From Saccharospirillaceae bacterium (GTDB lineage Bacteria; Pseudomonadota; Gammaproteobacteria; Pseudomonadales; Natronospirillaceae), in assembly GCA_007116635.1 (NCBI GenBank), contig SKIB01000134.1, positions 1-38,805 on the forward strand: a stretch of 38,805 nt of DNA, in the 5' to 3' direction. The notes below the pieces were generated by a model. That model did no database searches. It worked only from the letters and a program-made list of their open reading frames with translations, and had not been told where the DNA came from. A program made the position numbers and the translations under genes. Shown here piece after piece: positions 27,345 through 36,970 of the stretch (position 1 is its first letter; every line of letters starts with the position of its first letter).

Positions 27345-28208
27345 TCATATTAGTGATGGCCAAAAGCTGACCAGTATTGAGGTAAATATAATCAAACCAC
27401 TGTAATTATTAGCGAGAAATGCACGAAAGCATCGCTCGCGACTGCGATTGCGGGTGAAATGCCACTGCCAAGTAAAATGGCTCAGGGTTAGGATTAGGCC
27501 GATATAATAAGGCCAGGCAAGCTGAGTATAGAGGCCATAGAGTAATAAAGAGCAGAGCATTAACATTTGCAAGCAGAGAACAATGGCTCTATCTGCTTGG
27601 CCAAAAAGTATGGCAGTGGATTTAACGCCAATTTTCAAATCATCATCACGGTCAACCATGGCGTACTGTGTGTCATAGGCTACCGTCCAGAGTGCATTGG
27701 CAATAAACACCAGCCAGGCAATCATTGGCATCTGGCCAGACTGAGCAACAAAGGCCATGGGAATGGCCCAAGAAAAAGCTAAGCCAAGCACGAGCTGAGG
27801 CAGATGGGTGTAGCGCTTCATGAAGGGATAGATCATGGCCAAGGCCAAGGCCGGCAGGCTCCAAAGTAGCAATAAGGGCCCCAGCAGGAGCACCAGCATC
27901 AAGGCCAGTGCCAACAACAGCAGCAAGAGGTTGCGTGCCTGGCTGAGGCTGAGCATGCCAGTGACCAAGGGCCGGGCCTGGGTGCGCTTAACATGACCGT
28001 CCACATGGCGATCTGCTAAATCATTAGCTACACAGCCGGCAGAACGCATTACCAGTACGCCCAGGCTGAATATGATCAGGTTAAACAAACTTGGACTACC
28101 TTCAGCAGCTAACCACAGCGCCCAATAAGTTGGCCAAAGTAATAATAAGCTGCCGATAGGGCGATTGAGACGGGTGATGGCAATTATGGCTGGTAAATTA
28201 GGGAGCAT
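27345..28208 (-). CDS. ubiA: 4-hydroxybenzoate octaprenyltransferase
   Basis: 287 aa, inner-membrane prenyltransferase with about nine helices. It attaches the polyprenyl chain to 4-hydroxybenzoate in ubiquinone synthesis. Both aspartate-rich motifs that bind Mg-diphosphate are present: NDLADRHVDGHVKRT (about 67-81) and DTQYAMVDRDDDLKIG (about 180-195). The start used is ATG 28208 (MLPNLPAI), which overlaps the ubiC stop by 11 nt; a TTG 30 nt upstream is in frame but less likely. It follows ubiC and precedes phoB-phoR on the same strand, the layout also known in Pseudomonas. Confidence 0.95.
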   Translation of the reverse strand: MLPNLPAIIAITRLNRPIGSLLLLWPTYWALWLAAEGSPSLFNLIIFSLGVLVMRSAGCVANDLADRHVDGHVKRTQARPLVTGMLSLSQARNLLLLLLALALMLVLLLGPLLLLWSLPALALAMIYPFMKRYTHLPQLVLGLAFSWAIPMAFVAQSGQMPMIAWLVFIANALWTVAYDTQYAMVDRDDDLKIGVKSTAILFGQADRAIVLCLQMLMLCSLLLYGLYTQLAWPYYIGLILTLSHFTWQWHFTRNRSRERCFRAFLANNYSGLIIFTSILVSFWPSLI

Positions 28209-28701
28209 GAAGCATAACTCGCGGATGAAAGCGTTCAATAACCATGATGGGCTTGCTTTGTAGGAAAAAAATGGATAAGCGCTGCCACAGATCGCCAGAC
28301 TTATAAGCCATGGGTTGTGGGCGATTGCAGCCTAAGCTGAAGAGTAGGCTACCAAGGGGTGCAGGTCGCTGCAAGCGCAACCTTTTGTTGGCCTTGGTTA
28401 GACTGGTTAAGGGTAAAAGGCTCATCGCGTTCACCAAGACGCCATGCTGGTCTTTGAGAAAGACATGTCGTTCAATGACTTGACTACGAAGGTGGATGCC
28501 CATTAACAAGCACTCACTGGAGCTGGCCACACGTTGGCCCTCATGAATTAGTTGTAATTCAATACGGCCAAACTGTTGTCGTAATTTTTTGGTTAATGAG
28601 CTGGTATCAAAAAGCCAATTACGCTCAGTGGCTGAGAGCTCGTTAAAGTGTTGGGCTGGTCGCCAAGGGCCCTTAATAATCTCAGAAGACATCATTTGCA
28701 T
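28198..28701 (-). CDS. ubiC: Chorismate pyruvate-lyase
   Basis: 167 aa, soluble. It converts chorismate to 4-hydroxybenzoate and pyruvate, the first committed step toward ubiquinone, and hands the product to UbiA encoded next to it. Recognition rests on family length, the GPWRPAQHFNELSATERNWLFDTSSLTKKLRQ-type N-terminus (cited in its first half only as GPWRP...LFDTSSLT), the central VIERHVFLKDQHGVLVNAMS strand and coupling to ubiA. The start could be ATG 28701, 28695 or 28692; AAGG at 7-8 nt before 28701 favours the first. Confidence 0.88.
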   Translation of the reverse strand: MQMMSSEIIKGPWRPAQHFNELSATERNWLFDTSSLTKKLRQQFGRIELQLIHEGQRVASSSECLLMGIHLRSQVIERHVFLKDQHGVLVNAMSLLPLTSLTKANKRLRLQRPAPLGSLLFSLGCNRPQPMAYKSGDLWQRLSIFFLQSKPIMVIERFHPRVMLHAP

Positions 28702-28864
28702 GAGTTGGCCTTAGTTTTTCAAACTTTTTCGCTTTGATCACTTGACGCTCTCCACAATCCATAAAAGAATGGATGCCAGTGCTGCACTAACTAGGGAGCC
28801 TAAGTCTCCATAGTATGCGTTAGCTACCCGAACGAGACAAATAAATCACTAAGGAAACAATAAA

Positions 28865-29140
28865 ATGCGTAAACCTGAGTTAGCTGCGGCCATTGCCGCT
28901 AAAGCCGAAATCAGCAAAGATAAAGCTGGTGAAGTATTGAATGTAGTCTTGGATCAAATTGTCAATGCTTGCATTAAAAGGGATGGCCTGACACTTGTGG
29001 GCTTTGGCAGTTTTCAAGTTAAGACTCGCAATGAGCGTCAAGGTTTGAACCCAAAGACCGGCGAGCCTATCACCATTCCTTCCGCCAAGGTGGTCAGCTT
29101 CAAGCCCGGCAAAGCATTGAAAGACGCAGTGAACAGTTAG
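28865..29140 (+). CDS. hup: DNA-binding protein HU
   Basis: 91 aa. A histone-like dimer that bends DNA without sequence specificity. The N-terminal helices KPELAAAIAAKAEISKDKAG are followed by the conserved GFGSFQVKTRNERQGLNPKT arm and PSAKVVSFKPGKALKDAVN, typical for HU rather than IHF. TAAGGAAACAATAAA precedes the ATG. The A/B isoform cannot be decided. A bidirectional terminator follows. The 163-nt gap to ubiC presumably holds divergent promoters, none of them clear. Confidence 0.96.
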   Translation: MRKPELAAAIAAKAEISKDKAGEVLNVVLDQIVNACIKRDGLTLVGFGSFQVKTRNERQGLNPKTGEPITIPSAKVVSFKPGKALKDAVNS

Positions 29141-29153
29141 TTTTAGCTGTTGT

Positions 29154-29183
29154 AAAAAAACCAAGCCTGGGCTTGGTTTTTTT
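29154..29183. terminator. Bidirectional Rho-independent terminator between hup and ssb
   Basis: A7 plus CCAAGC (29154-29166) pairs with GCTTGG plus T7 (29171-29183) around a CTGG loop. Symmetry gives a T-run on both strands, so it can end hup (plus) and ssb (minus). Confidence 0.93.
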
Positions 29184-29213
29184 ATGTCTCAGATATTTAG
29201 TCTTGGCTTAAAC

Positions 29214-29891
29214 TCAAAATGGTATGTCATCCGACCAGCCATCATCAGGGCTGCTGGGTTGAGTGGGCTGTTGCGGGCGGTTAGGCTGCTGAGCCGGGGC
29301 GTTTTGCCAGGTCGGCTGCTGTGCAGGTTGTTGTTGCATAGGTGGTTGCTGTGCAGGTTGCTGTTGCATGGGCTGCTCAGGGGCTTGTTGTGCCGGCGGC
29401 TGTTGAAAATTAGGCTGCTGTGCCGGTGGTGGATTGTTGTAGGCTTGCTGCCTAGGTTGAGCACTGGGCTGACTGAAATTATTTTGATTTTGATTTTGCC
29501 AGTCGTTGGCGCCCTGCTGCCAATCGTCTTGCGCTTGGTAGCCGCCCTGATTGTCGCTTTTGCTACCAATCATCTGCATTTCATTGGCAATGATGTCGGT
29601 GCTGTAGCGGTCTTGGCCGTTTTGATCCTGCCATTTGCGCGTCTGCAAGCGGCCTTCAACATAAATCAGGCTGCCTTTGCGCACATATTGATTAGTAATT
29701 TCCGCCAATTTGCCAAACATGGTCACGCGGTGCCATTCGGTTTCTTCACGGCGGTTATCGCCTGAGCCGGAAACGCTGTTGGTGGCAACGCTGACATTAA
29801 TTACAGAAAGGCCAGAGGCCGTGGCTTTCATTTCGGGGTCCTGGCCCACGCGGCCAAGAACGATGGCTTTATTAATGGTACCTTTCGACAT
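29214..29891 (-). CDS. ssb: Single-stranded DNA-binding protein with Gln/Pro-rich linker
   Basis: 225 aa. The N-terminal OB fold (1-110) begins KGTINKAIVLGRVGQDPEMK and keeps VATN, WHRVTMFGKLAEI and YVEGRLQTRKWQDQNGQDRY. The C-terminal tip DDGWSDDIPF is the canonical acidic peptide that recruits repair and replication partners. Between them is a roughly 100-residue disordered linker, unusually rich in Q, P, A and N, longer than in E. coli (178 aa in total), with repeats PMQQQPAQQP encoded by two near-identical 30-nt units at 29314-29373. The antisense open frame across this linker is a composition artefact. It is divergent from uvrA, as in E. coli, but no LexA site was seen between them. Confidence 0.95.
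   Translation of the reverse strand: MSKGTINKAIVLGRVGQDPEMKATASGLSVINVSVATNSVSGSGDNRREETEWHRVTMFGKLAEITNQYVRKGSLIYVEGRLQTRKWQDQNGQDRYSTDIIANEMQMIGSKSDNQGGYQAQDDWQQGANDWQNQNQNNFSQPSAQPRQQAYNNPPPAQQPNFQQPPAQQAPEQPMQQQPAQQPPMQQQPAQQPTWQNAPAQQPNRPQQPTQPSSPDDGWSDDIPF
29314..29373. repeat. Tandem 30-nt repeat inside ssb linker
   Basis: Units at 29314-29343 and 29344-29373 differ at about four positions. They encode two copies of a Gln/Pro decapeptide in the SSB linker and are in frame, so copy number could change by slippage without breaking the gene. Confidence 0.75.
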
Positions 29892-30071
29892 AAGAGAGCT
29901 CCTTTAGCTGAGCGAAATATGGCTAGCATCATACACCAGCCGGTCCTTAATGGCAGTAGTTTGCTGTAACTGCTGCCGGACTTTAGTCTAGGTGAAGTCT
30001 TGGGTTTTCGCAATCCAGCTAGGGCTCTAAGCAGGCCTGAGCCTAGGCAGGCTATTTGCTGCTCGTTAGCG

Positions 30072-30077
30072 TATAAT
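30072..30077 (+). promoter_or_regulatory. Possible -10 element of the uvrA promoter
   Basis: A perfect TATAAT lies 37 nt before the uvrA ATG used here. The overlapping ATG at 30076 therefore cannot be the translation start if this is the promoter. No good -35 or LexA-type CTG-N10-CAG box was found nearby. Confidence 0.45.
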
Positions 30078-30114
30078 GCCCCATTCGCTCAACCCCAACT
30101 CGGTAGCCAGAGTC

Positions 30115-32979
30115 ATGCAGCAGATCGTCATTCGCGGAGCCCGCACCCACAACCTGAAAAACGTTGATCTTGATTTACCCCGTGATAAGTTAGTGGTGAT
30201 CACTGGGTTGTCAGGTTCGGGCAAATCGTCCTTGGCCTTCGATACCCTTTATGCCGAGGGGCAGCGCCGCTATGTTGAAAGTTTGTCAGCCTACGCGCGC
30301 CAGTTTTTGTCGATGATGGAAAAGCCGGACGTGGACCATATTGAGGGCCTGTCGCCTGCCATTTCCATTGAGCAGAAGTCCACCAGCCACAACCCGCGCT
30401 CCACCGTGGGCACCACCACTGAGATTTACGACTACTTGCGCTTGCTCTTTGCTCGGGCTGGCGAACCGCGCTGCCCGGATCACGACGAACCTCTGGCAGC
30501 ACAGAGCATTAGTCAGATGGTGGACAAAATCCTTGCCCTGCCAGAGGGCAGTAAAATGATGCTGCTGGCACCCTTGGTGCAGGGGCGAAAAGGTGAGCAC
30601 TTACACCTGTTTGAGAAGTTGCGCGCCGAGGGCTATGTTCGGGTTAGGGTCAATGGTTTGGTTTGCGACCTAGACGATGTGCCGACGCTGGATAAACAAA
30701 AAAAGCATGACATTGAGGCGGTGATTGATCGCTTTAAGGTGCGTGATGATTTGGCGCAGCGTCTGGCGGAAAGCCTGGCCACGGCCCTTGAGCTGGCCGA
30801 TGGCGTGGCCAGGGTGATCAGTATGGATCAGGAACAGCAGCTGCCAGAGCTGCTGTTTTCCAGCAAGTTTGCTTGCCCGGTTTGTGGTTACTCCATCCCT
30901 GAGCTGGAACCGCGCATGTTCTCCTTTAACAACCCTGCTGGCGCTTGCCCGAGTTGCGATGGTTTGGGCATTCATCGGTTCTTTGACCCTAAGCTGGTGG
31001 TGCGTGACCCTGGCCTGAGTCTGGCTCAGGGGGCCATTAATGGCTGGGACAGGCGCTCGGTCTATTACTTCAGTTTGCTCGAATCCTTGGCCGCGCACTA
31101 TGGCGTTGACATCGATTTGCCCTTTGGCATGCTGGCCAAAGATTTCCAAAAGAAGGTGCTCTATGGCACTGGCAGTACCAGCATTCGCTTTCGCTATGTC
31201 AATGCTCGCGGTCATCTGTACGAAAAGCAGCACCCTTTTGAGGGCGTGATCCCTAACCTAGAGCGTCGCTTTCGCGAGACCGAAAGCGAGGGCGTGCGTG
31301 AGGAGCTGAGTAAATACATGTCCGAGAGCCATTGCCCAGACTGTGACGGCTCCAGATTGAACAAAACCGCAAGGCATGTGTGGTTGGCGAATACTAACTT
31401 ACCTCAGATTGCTCACATGTCGATCGGCGAGGCTAAGCAGTGGTTTGCCGACCTGAGCTTGCCGGGCAAGGCAGGTGAGATCGCCCAACCCATTGTGCGT
31501 GAAGTGGCCCTTAGGCTAGGCTTCTTGGTCAATGTGGGTTTGGATTACCTCAGTTTGGAGCGCAGCGCTAACACCCTGTCGGGCGGCGAGAGTCAACGCA
31601 TTCGCTTGGCCAGCCAGATCGGTGCCGGTTTGGTTGGTGTGATGTACATTCTGGATGAGCCGTCCATTGGCTTGCACCAGCGAGATAACGATCGTCTATT
31701 GGCCACCCTGATGCACCTGCGAGATCTGGGCAATACCGTGCTGGTGGTCGAGCATGATGAAGACGCCATCCGTCGCGCCGACTATGTGTTGGACATTGGC
31801 CCGGGAGCTGGGGTGCATGGTGGTCGGGTAGTAGCCCAGGGTACGCCGGAGCAAGTCATTGCTAACCCGCAATCCCTTACTGGCGACTATTTGTCTGGGC
31901 GCAAGGCTATTGAAGTACCTGCCGAGCGGCATAGCGACAAGGGCTTGCCTAGGTTGCAGGTCTTGTGTGCCAGTGGTAATAATCTCAAAAACGTTGATCT
32001 AAGCATTCCTGTGGGCTTGTTCACCTGTGTCACGGGCGTGTCCGGCTCGGGCAAGTCGACCCTGATTAACCACACCCTTTACCCCTTGGCAGCCACCGAG
32101 TTGAACGGTGCCACCACCCTGCAGGCCGCGCCGCACAAAAAAGTATTGGGCTTGGAGCATTTCGACAAGGTGATCGACATTGACCAAAGCCCCATTGGCC
32201 GTACCCCGCGTTCGAATCCGGCCACCTATACCGGCATCTTTACCGACATTCGTGATCTTTTTGCTGGCACTCAAGAGGCCAGAGCTCGGGGCTATGCCTC
32301 AGGGCGCTTCAGTTTTAATGTTAAGGGTGGTCGCTGTGAGTCCTGCCAAGGCGATGGCGTAATCAAGGTTGAGATGCACTTTTTGGCCGACATCTATGTG
32401 CCCTGCGATGTTTGTCATGGCCAGCGCTACAACCGTGAAACCCTGGAGGTGTTGTACAAGGGCAAAAACATTCATCAGGTACTGGACATGACGGTCGAGG
32501 ACGCGCTGGCCTTTTTTGCTGCCGTGCCCAAGATCGCCCGTAAGCTGCAAACCCTAATGGACGTGGGCCTGAGTTACATCAAGCTGGGGCAGAACGCCAC
32601 CACCCTGTCGGGCGGTGAGGCGCAGCGCATCAAACTGGCCAAAGAACTGGCCAAGCGTGACACCGGCAAAACGCTCTACATCCTCGATGAGCCCACCACT
32701 GGCCTGCACTTCCATGACATCAAGCAGTTGCTTGAGGTGCTGCATCGCCTGCGCGACCATGGCAATACCCTGGTGGTGATTGAACATAACCTGGATGTGA
32801 TCAAAACCGCCGATTGGATCATTGACCTTGGGCCTGAGGGCGGTAAGGGTGGCGGCACCATTGTCGCCACTGGTACGCCAGAGCAGGTCAGCGAGCAGTC
32901 CAATTCGGTGACCGGCCCCTTCTTAAAACAGGTGTTGGACAGCGCCAAAGCCTTGGCAGATCAGCGTCAGGCCAGTTAG
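30115..32979 (+). CDS. uvrA: Excinuclease ABC subunit A
   Basis: 954 aa. DNA damage recognition ATPase of nucleotide excision repair, acting with UvrB. Two ABC modules are present: Walker A GLSGSGKS (about 31-38) and GVSGSGKST (about 643), signatures [14 protein letters not shown] and [14 protein letters not shown], and the Walker B strands [12 protein letters not shown] and [12 protein letters not shown]. Zinc modules are visible as CPVCGY...CPSC and CESCQGDG...CDVC. The start [20 protein letters not shown] aligns with E. coli UvrA; a longer frame from 30076 is rejected because it overlaps the likely -10. The ribosome site is weak. Divergent from ssb. Confidence 0.97.
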   Translation: MQQIVIRGARTHNLKNVDLDLPRDKLVVITGLSGSGKSSLAFDTLYAEGQRRYVESLSAYARQFLSMMEKPDVDHIEGLSPAISIEQKSTSHNPRSTVGTTTEIYDYLRLLFARAGEPRCPDHDEPLAAQSISQMVDKILALPEGSKMMLLAPLVQGRKGEHLHLFEKLRAEGYVRVRVNGLVCDLDDVPTLDKQKKHDIEAVIDRFKVRDDLAQRLAESLATALELADGVARVISMDQEQQLPELLFSSKFACPVCGYSIPELEPRMFSFNNPAGACPSCDGLGIHRFFDPKLVVRDPGLSLAQGAINGWDRRSVYYFSLLESLAAHYGVDIDLPFGMLAKDFQKKVLYGTGSTSIRFRYVNARGHLYEKQHPFEGVIPNLERRFRETESEGVREELSKYMSESHCPDCDGSRLNKTARHVWLANTNLPQIAHMSIGEAKQWFADLSLPGKAGEIAQPIVREVALRLGFLVNVGLDYLSLERSANTLSGGESQRIRLASQIGAGLVGVMYILDEPSIGLHQRDNDRLLATLMHLRDLGNTVLVVEHDEDAIRRADYVLDIGPGAGVHGGRVVAQGTPEQVIANPQSLTGDYLSGRKAIEVPAERHSDKGLPRLQVLCASGNNLKNVDLSIPVGLFTCVTGVSGSGKSTLINHTLYPLAATELNGATTLQAAPHKKVLGLEHFDKVIDIDQSPIGRTPRSNPATYTGIFTDIRDLFAGTQEARARGYASGRFSFNVKGGRCESCQGDGVIKVEMHFLADIYVPCDVCHGQRYNRETLEVLYKGKNIHQVLDMTVEDALAFFAAVPKIARKLQTLMDVGLSYIKLGQNATTLSGGEAQRIKLAKELAKRDTGKTLYILDEPTTGLHFHDIKQLLEVLHRLRDHGNTLVVIEHNLDVIKTADWIIDLGPEGGKGGGTIVATGTPEQVSEQSNSVTGPFLKQVLDSAKALADQRQAS

Positions 32980-33096
32980 TAGGCTGGCAGCGGCTAGTGG
33001 AAAAGGCATTGATGCGGATCAGCTAAGGTAGCAGATTGGTAGTAAATGTGGTGGCAAATTACGGCATTTCGCAGTATGCTGCGCAGGCTTTTGTAA

Positions 33097-34458
<1,362 letters not shown>

Positions 34459-34521
34459 TTGGCTTGGCCGCTGGCCTTATTGGGCAATGACAGTGGCCAC
34501 TTTCCTGATTCGGATACCCAG

Positions 34522-34549
34522 AATGCCAGCCAAGTGCTGGCATTTTTTA
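34522..34549 (+). terminator. Rho-independent terminator of eno
   Basis: AATGCCAGC (34522-34530) and GCTGGCATT (34536-34544) form a 9-bp stem with a CAAGT loop, then T-run TTTTTTATT. The stop codon of the convergent histidine kinase gene lies in the tail. Confidence 0.93.
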
Positions 34550-36877
34550 TTGCTGATGCTCTTGCAGGGGTAGGCGTATGCAAAAGCGGCTGCCTTGTTC
34601 ACTGCTTTGACAACTGATGCTGCCCTTGAGCAGACTGGTGCACTGCTGATGCACCCAATACAGCCCTAGGCCATTGCTGCCCTTGCCAAATTGGGTGGTG
34701 AAGAAGGGATTGAAACACTGCTCCTGAGTGCTCTGACTCATGCCCTGACCATTGTCGCTAACTTGCAAAACCAGGTCTGGCCCTTCGATCAAAGCGGTCA
34801 ATAGAATTTTGCCCTGCTGATTGGCGCTGAAGGCATGTCTGAGGCTGTTTTCCAATAGTTGCTGCAAGCATTGCTCAATAATGGCGCGATAGCTGATCAG
34901 CCGTAACTCTTGGCTGGGCGATTGAAGTTCGAACTTCAGGTTGCTGTGTTCCGATTGGCTGAGTTGCGCTTGGAACAGCTCTTGGCAACTGTGCAGCATC
35001 TCGCTCAGGGTAAAGAGCTCAATGCTTGGTTCTCGACTGTTGCTGAGTAAATCTTTTAGCTGTTGAATCAGGCTGCTGGCTTTGGCAATGTTGCGTTCCA
35101 TCAGTTCGTGGCTTTTCAGGTCTTGCTCTAAGAAGGTGGCCAGCGATTGTTTGCTTAGCCGCTGCTCATGGAAAGCGGTAATCAGCTGCTGCACCTCGGC
35201 CAGGCTGCTGCTGTTGGCCAGTAGCGCATTGCCCAGAGGCGTGTTCATTTCATGCGCCAGCCCAGCCAGCATGGTGTTCAGGTTTTGCATTTGCGTTTGA
35301 TGCATCAGCTCGTGCATGGCCTTTTCCAGCTCGGCAGTGCGCGTGGCTACGCGTTCTTCCAGCTCGTTGTTGAGCTCGGCGATCTGTTTCATGTCTTGCT
35401 GTCGGGCTAGGTTTTCCATAGCGGTGTTGACAATCATGGCCAACTGATTGGCTAAGTGACTGTCTTGAATGTGCCAATGCCTGGCCTGATGCTGCTGACT
35501 AAAGAGCAGGAGTCCTTTGATGCGATTAAAGGCTTTGATGCCTTGCAAAAAGATGGATTGGGGCGGCTCAGCAAAGACCTGAGTCAACCAAGATTTGCAA
35601 GCACGATGATGTTGCGCCAGATGTGCTGGAATGGATAGGCCTTTATCAAACATCAGCAGGATTTCAGGATCGTTGATCACCAGATGCATCTGCTCGGGGT
35701 CACTACTGGCCAAGCAAATGAAGGCCTTGTCTTGCTCATGAAAGTGCCAGAAACTGCAATGATCGGACTTGATGATTTGCAACCCATGAGCAATGGCCTG
35801 CTGCAAAATGGCCTGCTCGATGTTGAGTCCAGGCAGCAGTTGATTATGCAAGCGCACCAGCAGGCGCTCAGGGCTGGCCTGTAACTCGGACAGGTCATCC
35901 AGCACCTCGGCGATGATACTAACATCAAAGGTTTTGATCTCTGCGCCATGAGCCTGCTGCTGTTGCAAGGCCTGCAAGGCGGCTGGCGCGTCTTGATTTT
36001 GCTGACAGACCTCGGCCAGCATGCCATAAAGGCGTTTAAGCATATGGTGTGACTGGCAGTCATAGGCATAACCAATGGCGATCTCCAGCAGTTGCTGGGC
36101 GCTGATCAACTCCCGTTTAAGATGGGCAATGCGGGCATTAAAGCCGTAAACATTGGCTAAGCCCCAGTAGTCCTTGGCCTGCTCGCAAGCAGTGGCCGCT
36201 TTGTCCAATTCCTCCTCGGCTTGAGGGAGTTGGTTTTGTGCGATCAGTAATTCCGCCAGCCGGTAGTGCGCGGCACCTATGTCTTCCGGGTGGGATATGC
36301 GCTGAGCAAAGTCGTAGCTCAGTCGGTAACTTTGCTCGGCTTCCGCATAGGAGCCAAGTCGGAAGTAGTTAACGCCCAGGCTCAGGGCGACCCGACAAGA
36401 CAGCCAGTCGTCTTTGATTTGCAGTGCGCGCTGCATGGCTTTTTGGCCAATCTTGATCGCCGAATGGTGTAGGTCCAGAGCATCGTAAATCTGGCAGATG
36501 CCGAGCTTGGCTTCCGTCCAGCTTAGGTCGCAGCCTGCTGCTTCGGCGGCGTCTAAGCATTGCGCCCATAGCTGCATGGCCTTGAGGTAGTCGGCTCTTG
36601 TGTAGTGAGCGCGGCCTAGCCAGCGCAAAATATGGGCTTCTTCCAAGCCTAGGCCTTGGTTTTGTGCCGCTTGCAAACATTCAAGCATTAAACCCAAATC
36701 CGAATCACGATTGCCTCGTACATCTAAGACCCTGCCAAAATACAGGCCCAGCTTAGCAAGGCTGGCAAAGTCTTTTTCATCCCGAGCGAGATAGATGGCG
36801 GTAAGGCAGAGCTCTGGCGCCCGCTCACGCTCATGTTCACTGAGGTATTGAATTTGCTCGAAGCTGATCTCAGGCAT
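34547..36877 (-). CDS. TPR- and GAF-like-domain histidine kinase (orphan)
   Basis: 776 aa with no membrane helix, so cytoplasmic. Residues 1-320 are helical tetratricopeptide-like repeats (for example AAHYRLAELLIAQNQLPQAE). About 340-495 resembles a GAF domain (LLPGLNIEQAILQQAIAHGL start). A coiled coil (about 500-535, ELNNELEERVATRTAELEKA) leads to the histidine motif GLAHEMNTPLGNAL, H542, of the type where a polar residue replaces the usual arginine. The ATPase domain has LENSLRHAF (N-box), DNGQGM and a GNGLGL-type G2 box (GSNGLGLYWVHQQC). No receiver domain or response-regulator gene lies next to it. The ATG at 36877 follows GGGGTGG. It diverges from the photolyase-like gene with 93 nt between starts. 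A signal is unknown; a light-linked role is only speculation from the neighbour. Confidence 0.88.
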   Translation of the reverse strand: MPEISFEQIQYLSEHERERAPELCLTAIYLARDEKDFASLAKLGLYFGRVLDVRGNRDSDLGLMLECLQAAQNQGLGLEEAHILRWLGRAHYTRADYLKAMQLWAQCLDAAEAAGCDLSWTEAKLGICQIYDALDLHHSAIKIGQKAMQRALQIKDDWLSCRVALSLGVNYFRLGSYAEAEQSYRLSYDFAQRISHPEDIGAAHYRLAELLIAQNQLPQAEEELDKAATACEQAKDYWGLANVYGFNARIAHLKRELISAQQLLEIAIGYAYDCQSHHMLKRLYGMLAEVCQQNQDAPAALQALQQQQAHGAEIKTFDVSIIAEVLDDLSELQASPERLLVRLHNQLLPGLNIEQAILQQAIAHGLQIIKSDHCSFWHFHEQDKAFICLASSDPEQMHLVINDPEILLMFDKGLSIPAHLAQHHRACKSWLTQVFAEPPQSIFLQGIKAFNRIKGLLLFSQQHQARHWHIQDSHLANQLAMIVNTAMENLARQQDMKQIAELNNELEERVATRTAELEKAMHELMHQTQMQNLNTMLAGLAHEMNTPLGNALLANSSSLAEVQQLITAFHEQRLSKQSLATFLEQDLKSHELMERNIAKASSLIQQLKDLLSNSREPSIELFTLSEMLHSCQELFQAQLSQSEHSNLKFELQSPSQELRLISYRAIIEQCLQQLLENSLRHAFSANQQGKILLTALIEGPDLVLQVSDNGQGMSQSTQEQCFNPFFTTQFGKGSNGLGLYWVHQQCTSLLKGSISCQSSEQGSRFCIRLPLQEHQQ

Positions 36878-36970
36878 GTACCACCCCTAAAGAGTCTTTT
36901 TAAAGCATAGCAGCAATTATGATCAGCGTTGTTTCATTTTCCGCGCATCCACTGATAGGGGGTAAGCCTT

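Noticed and set aside
29184-29765. Leucine/arginine-rich plus-strand frame (193 codons) opposite ssb
   Set aside because: It is the reverse reading of the CAG/CAA-rich SSB linker; the residues are composition artefacts.
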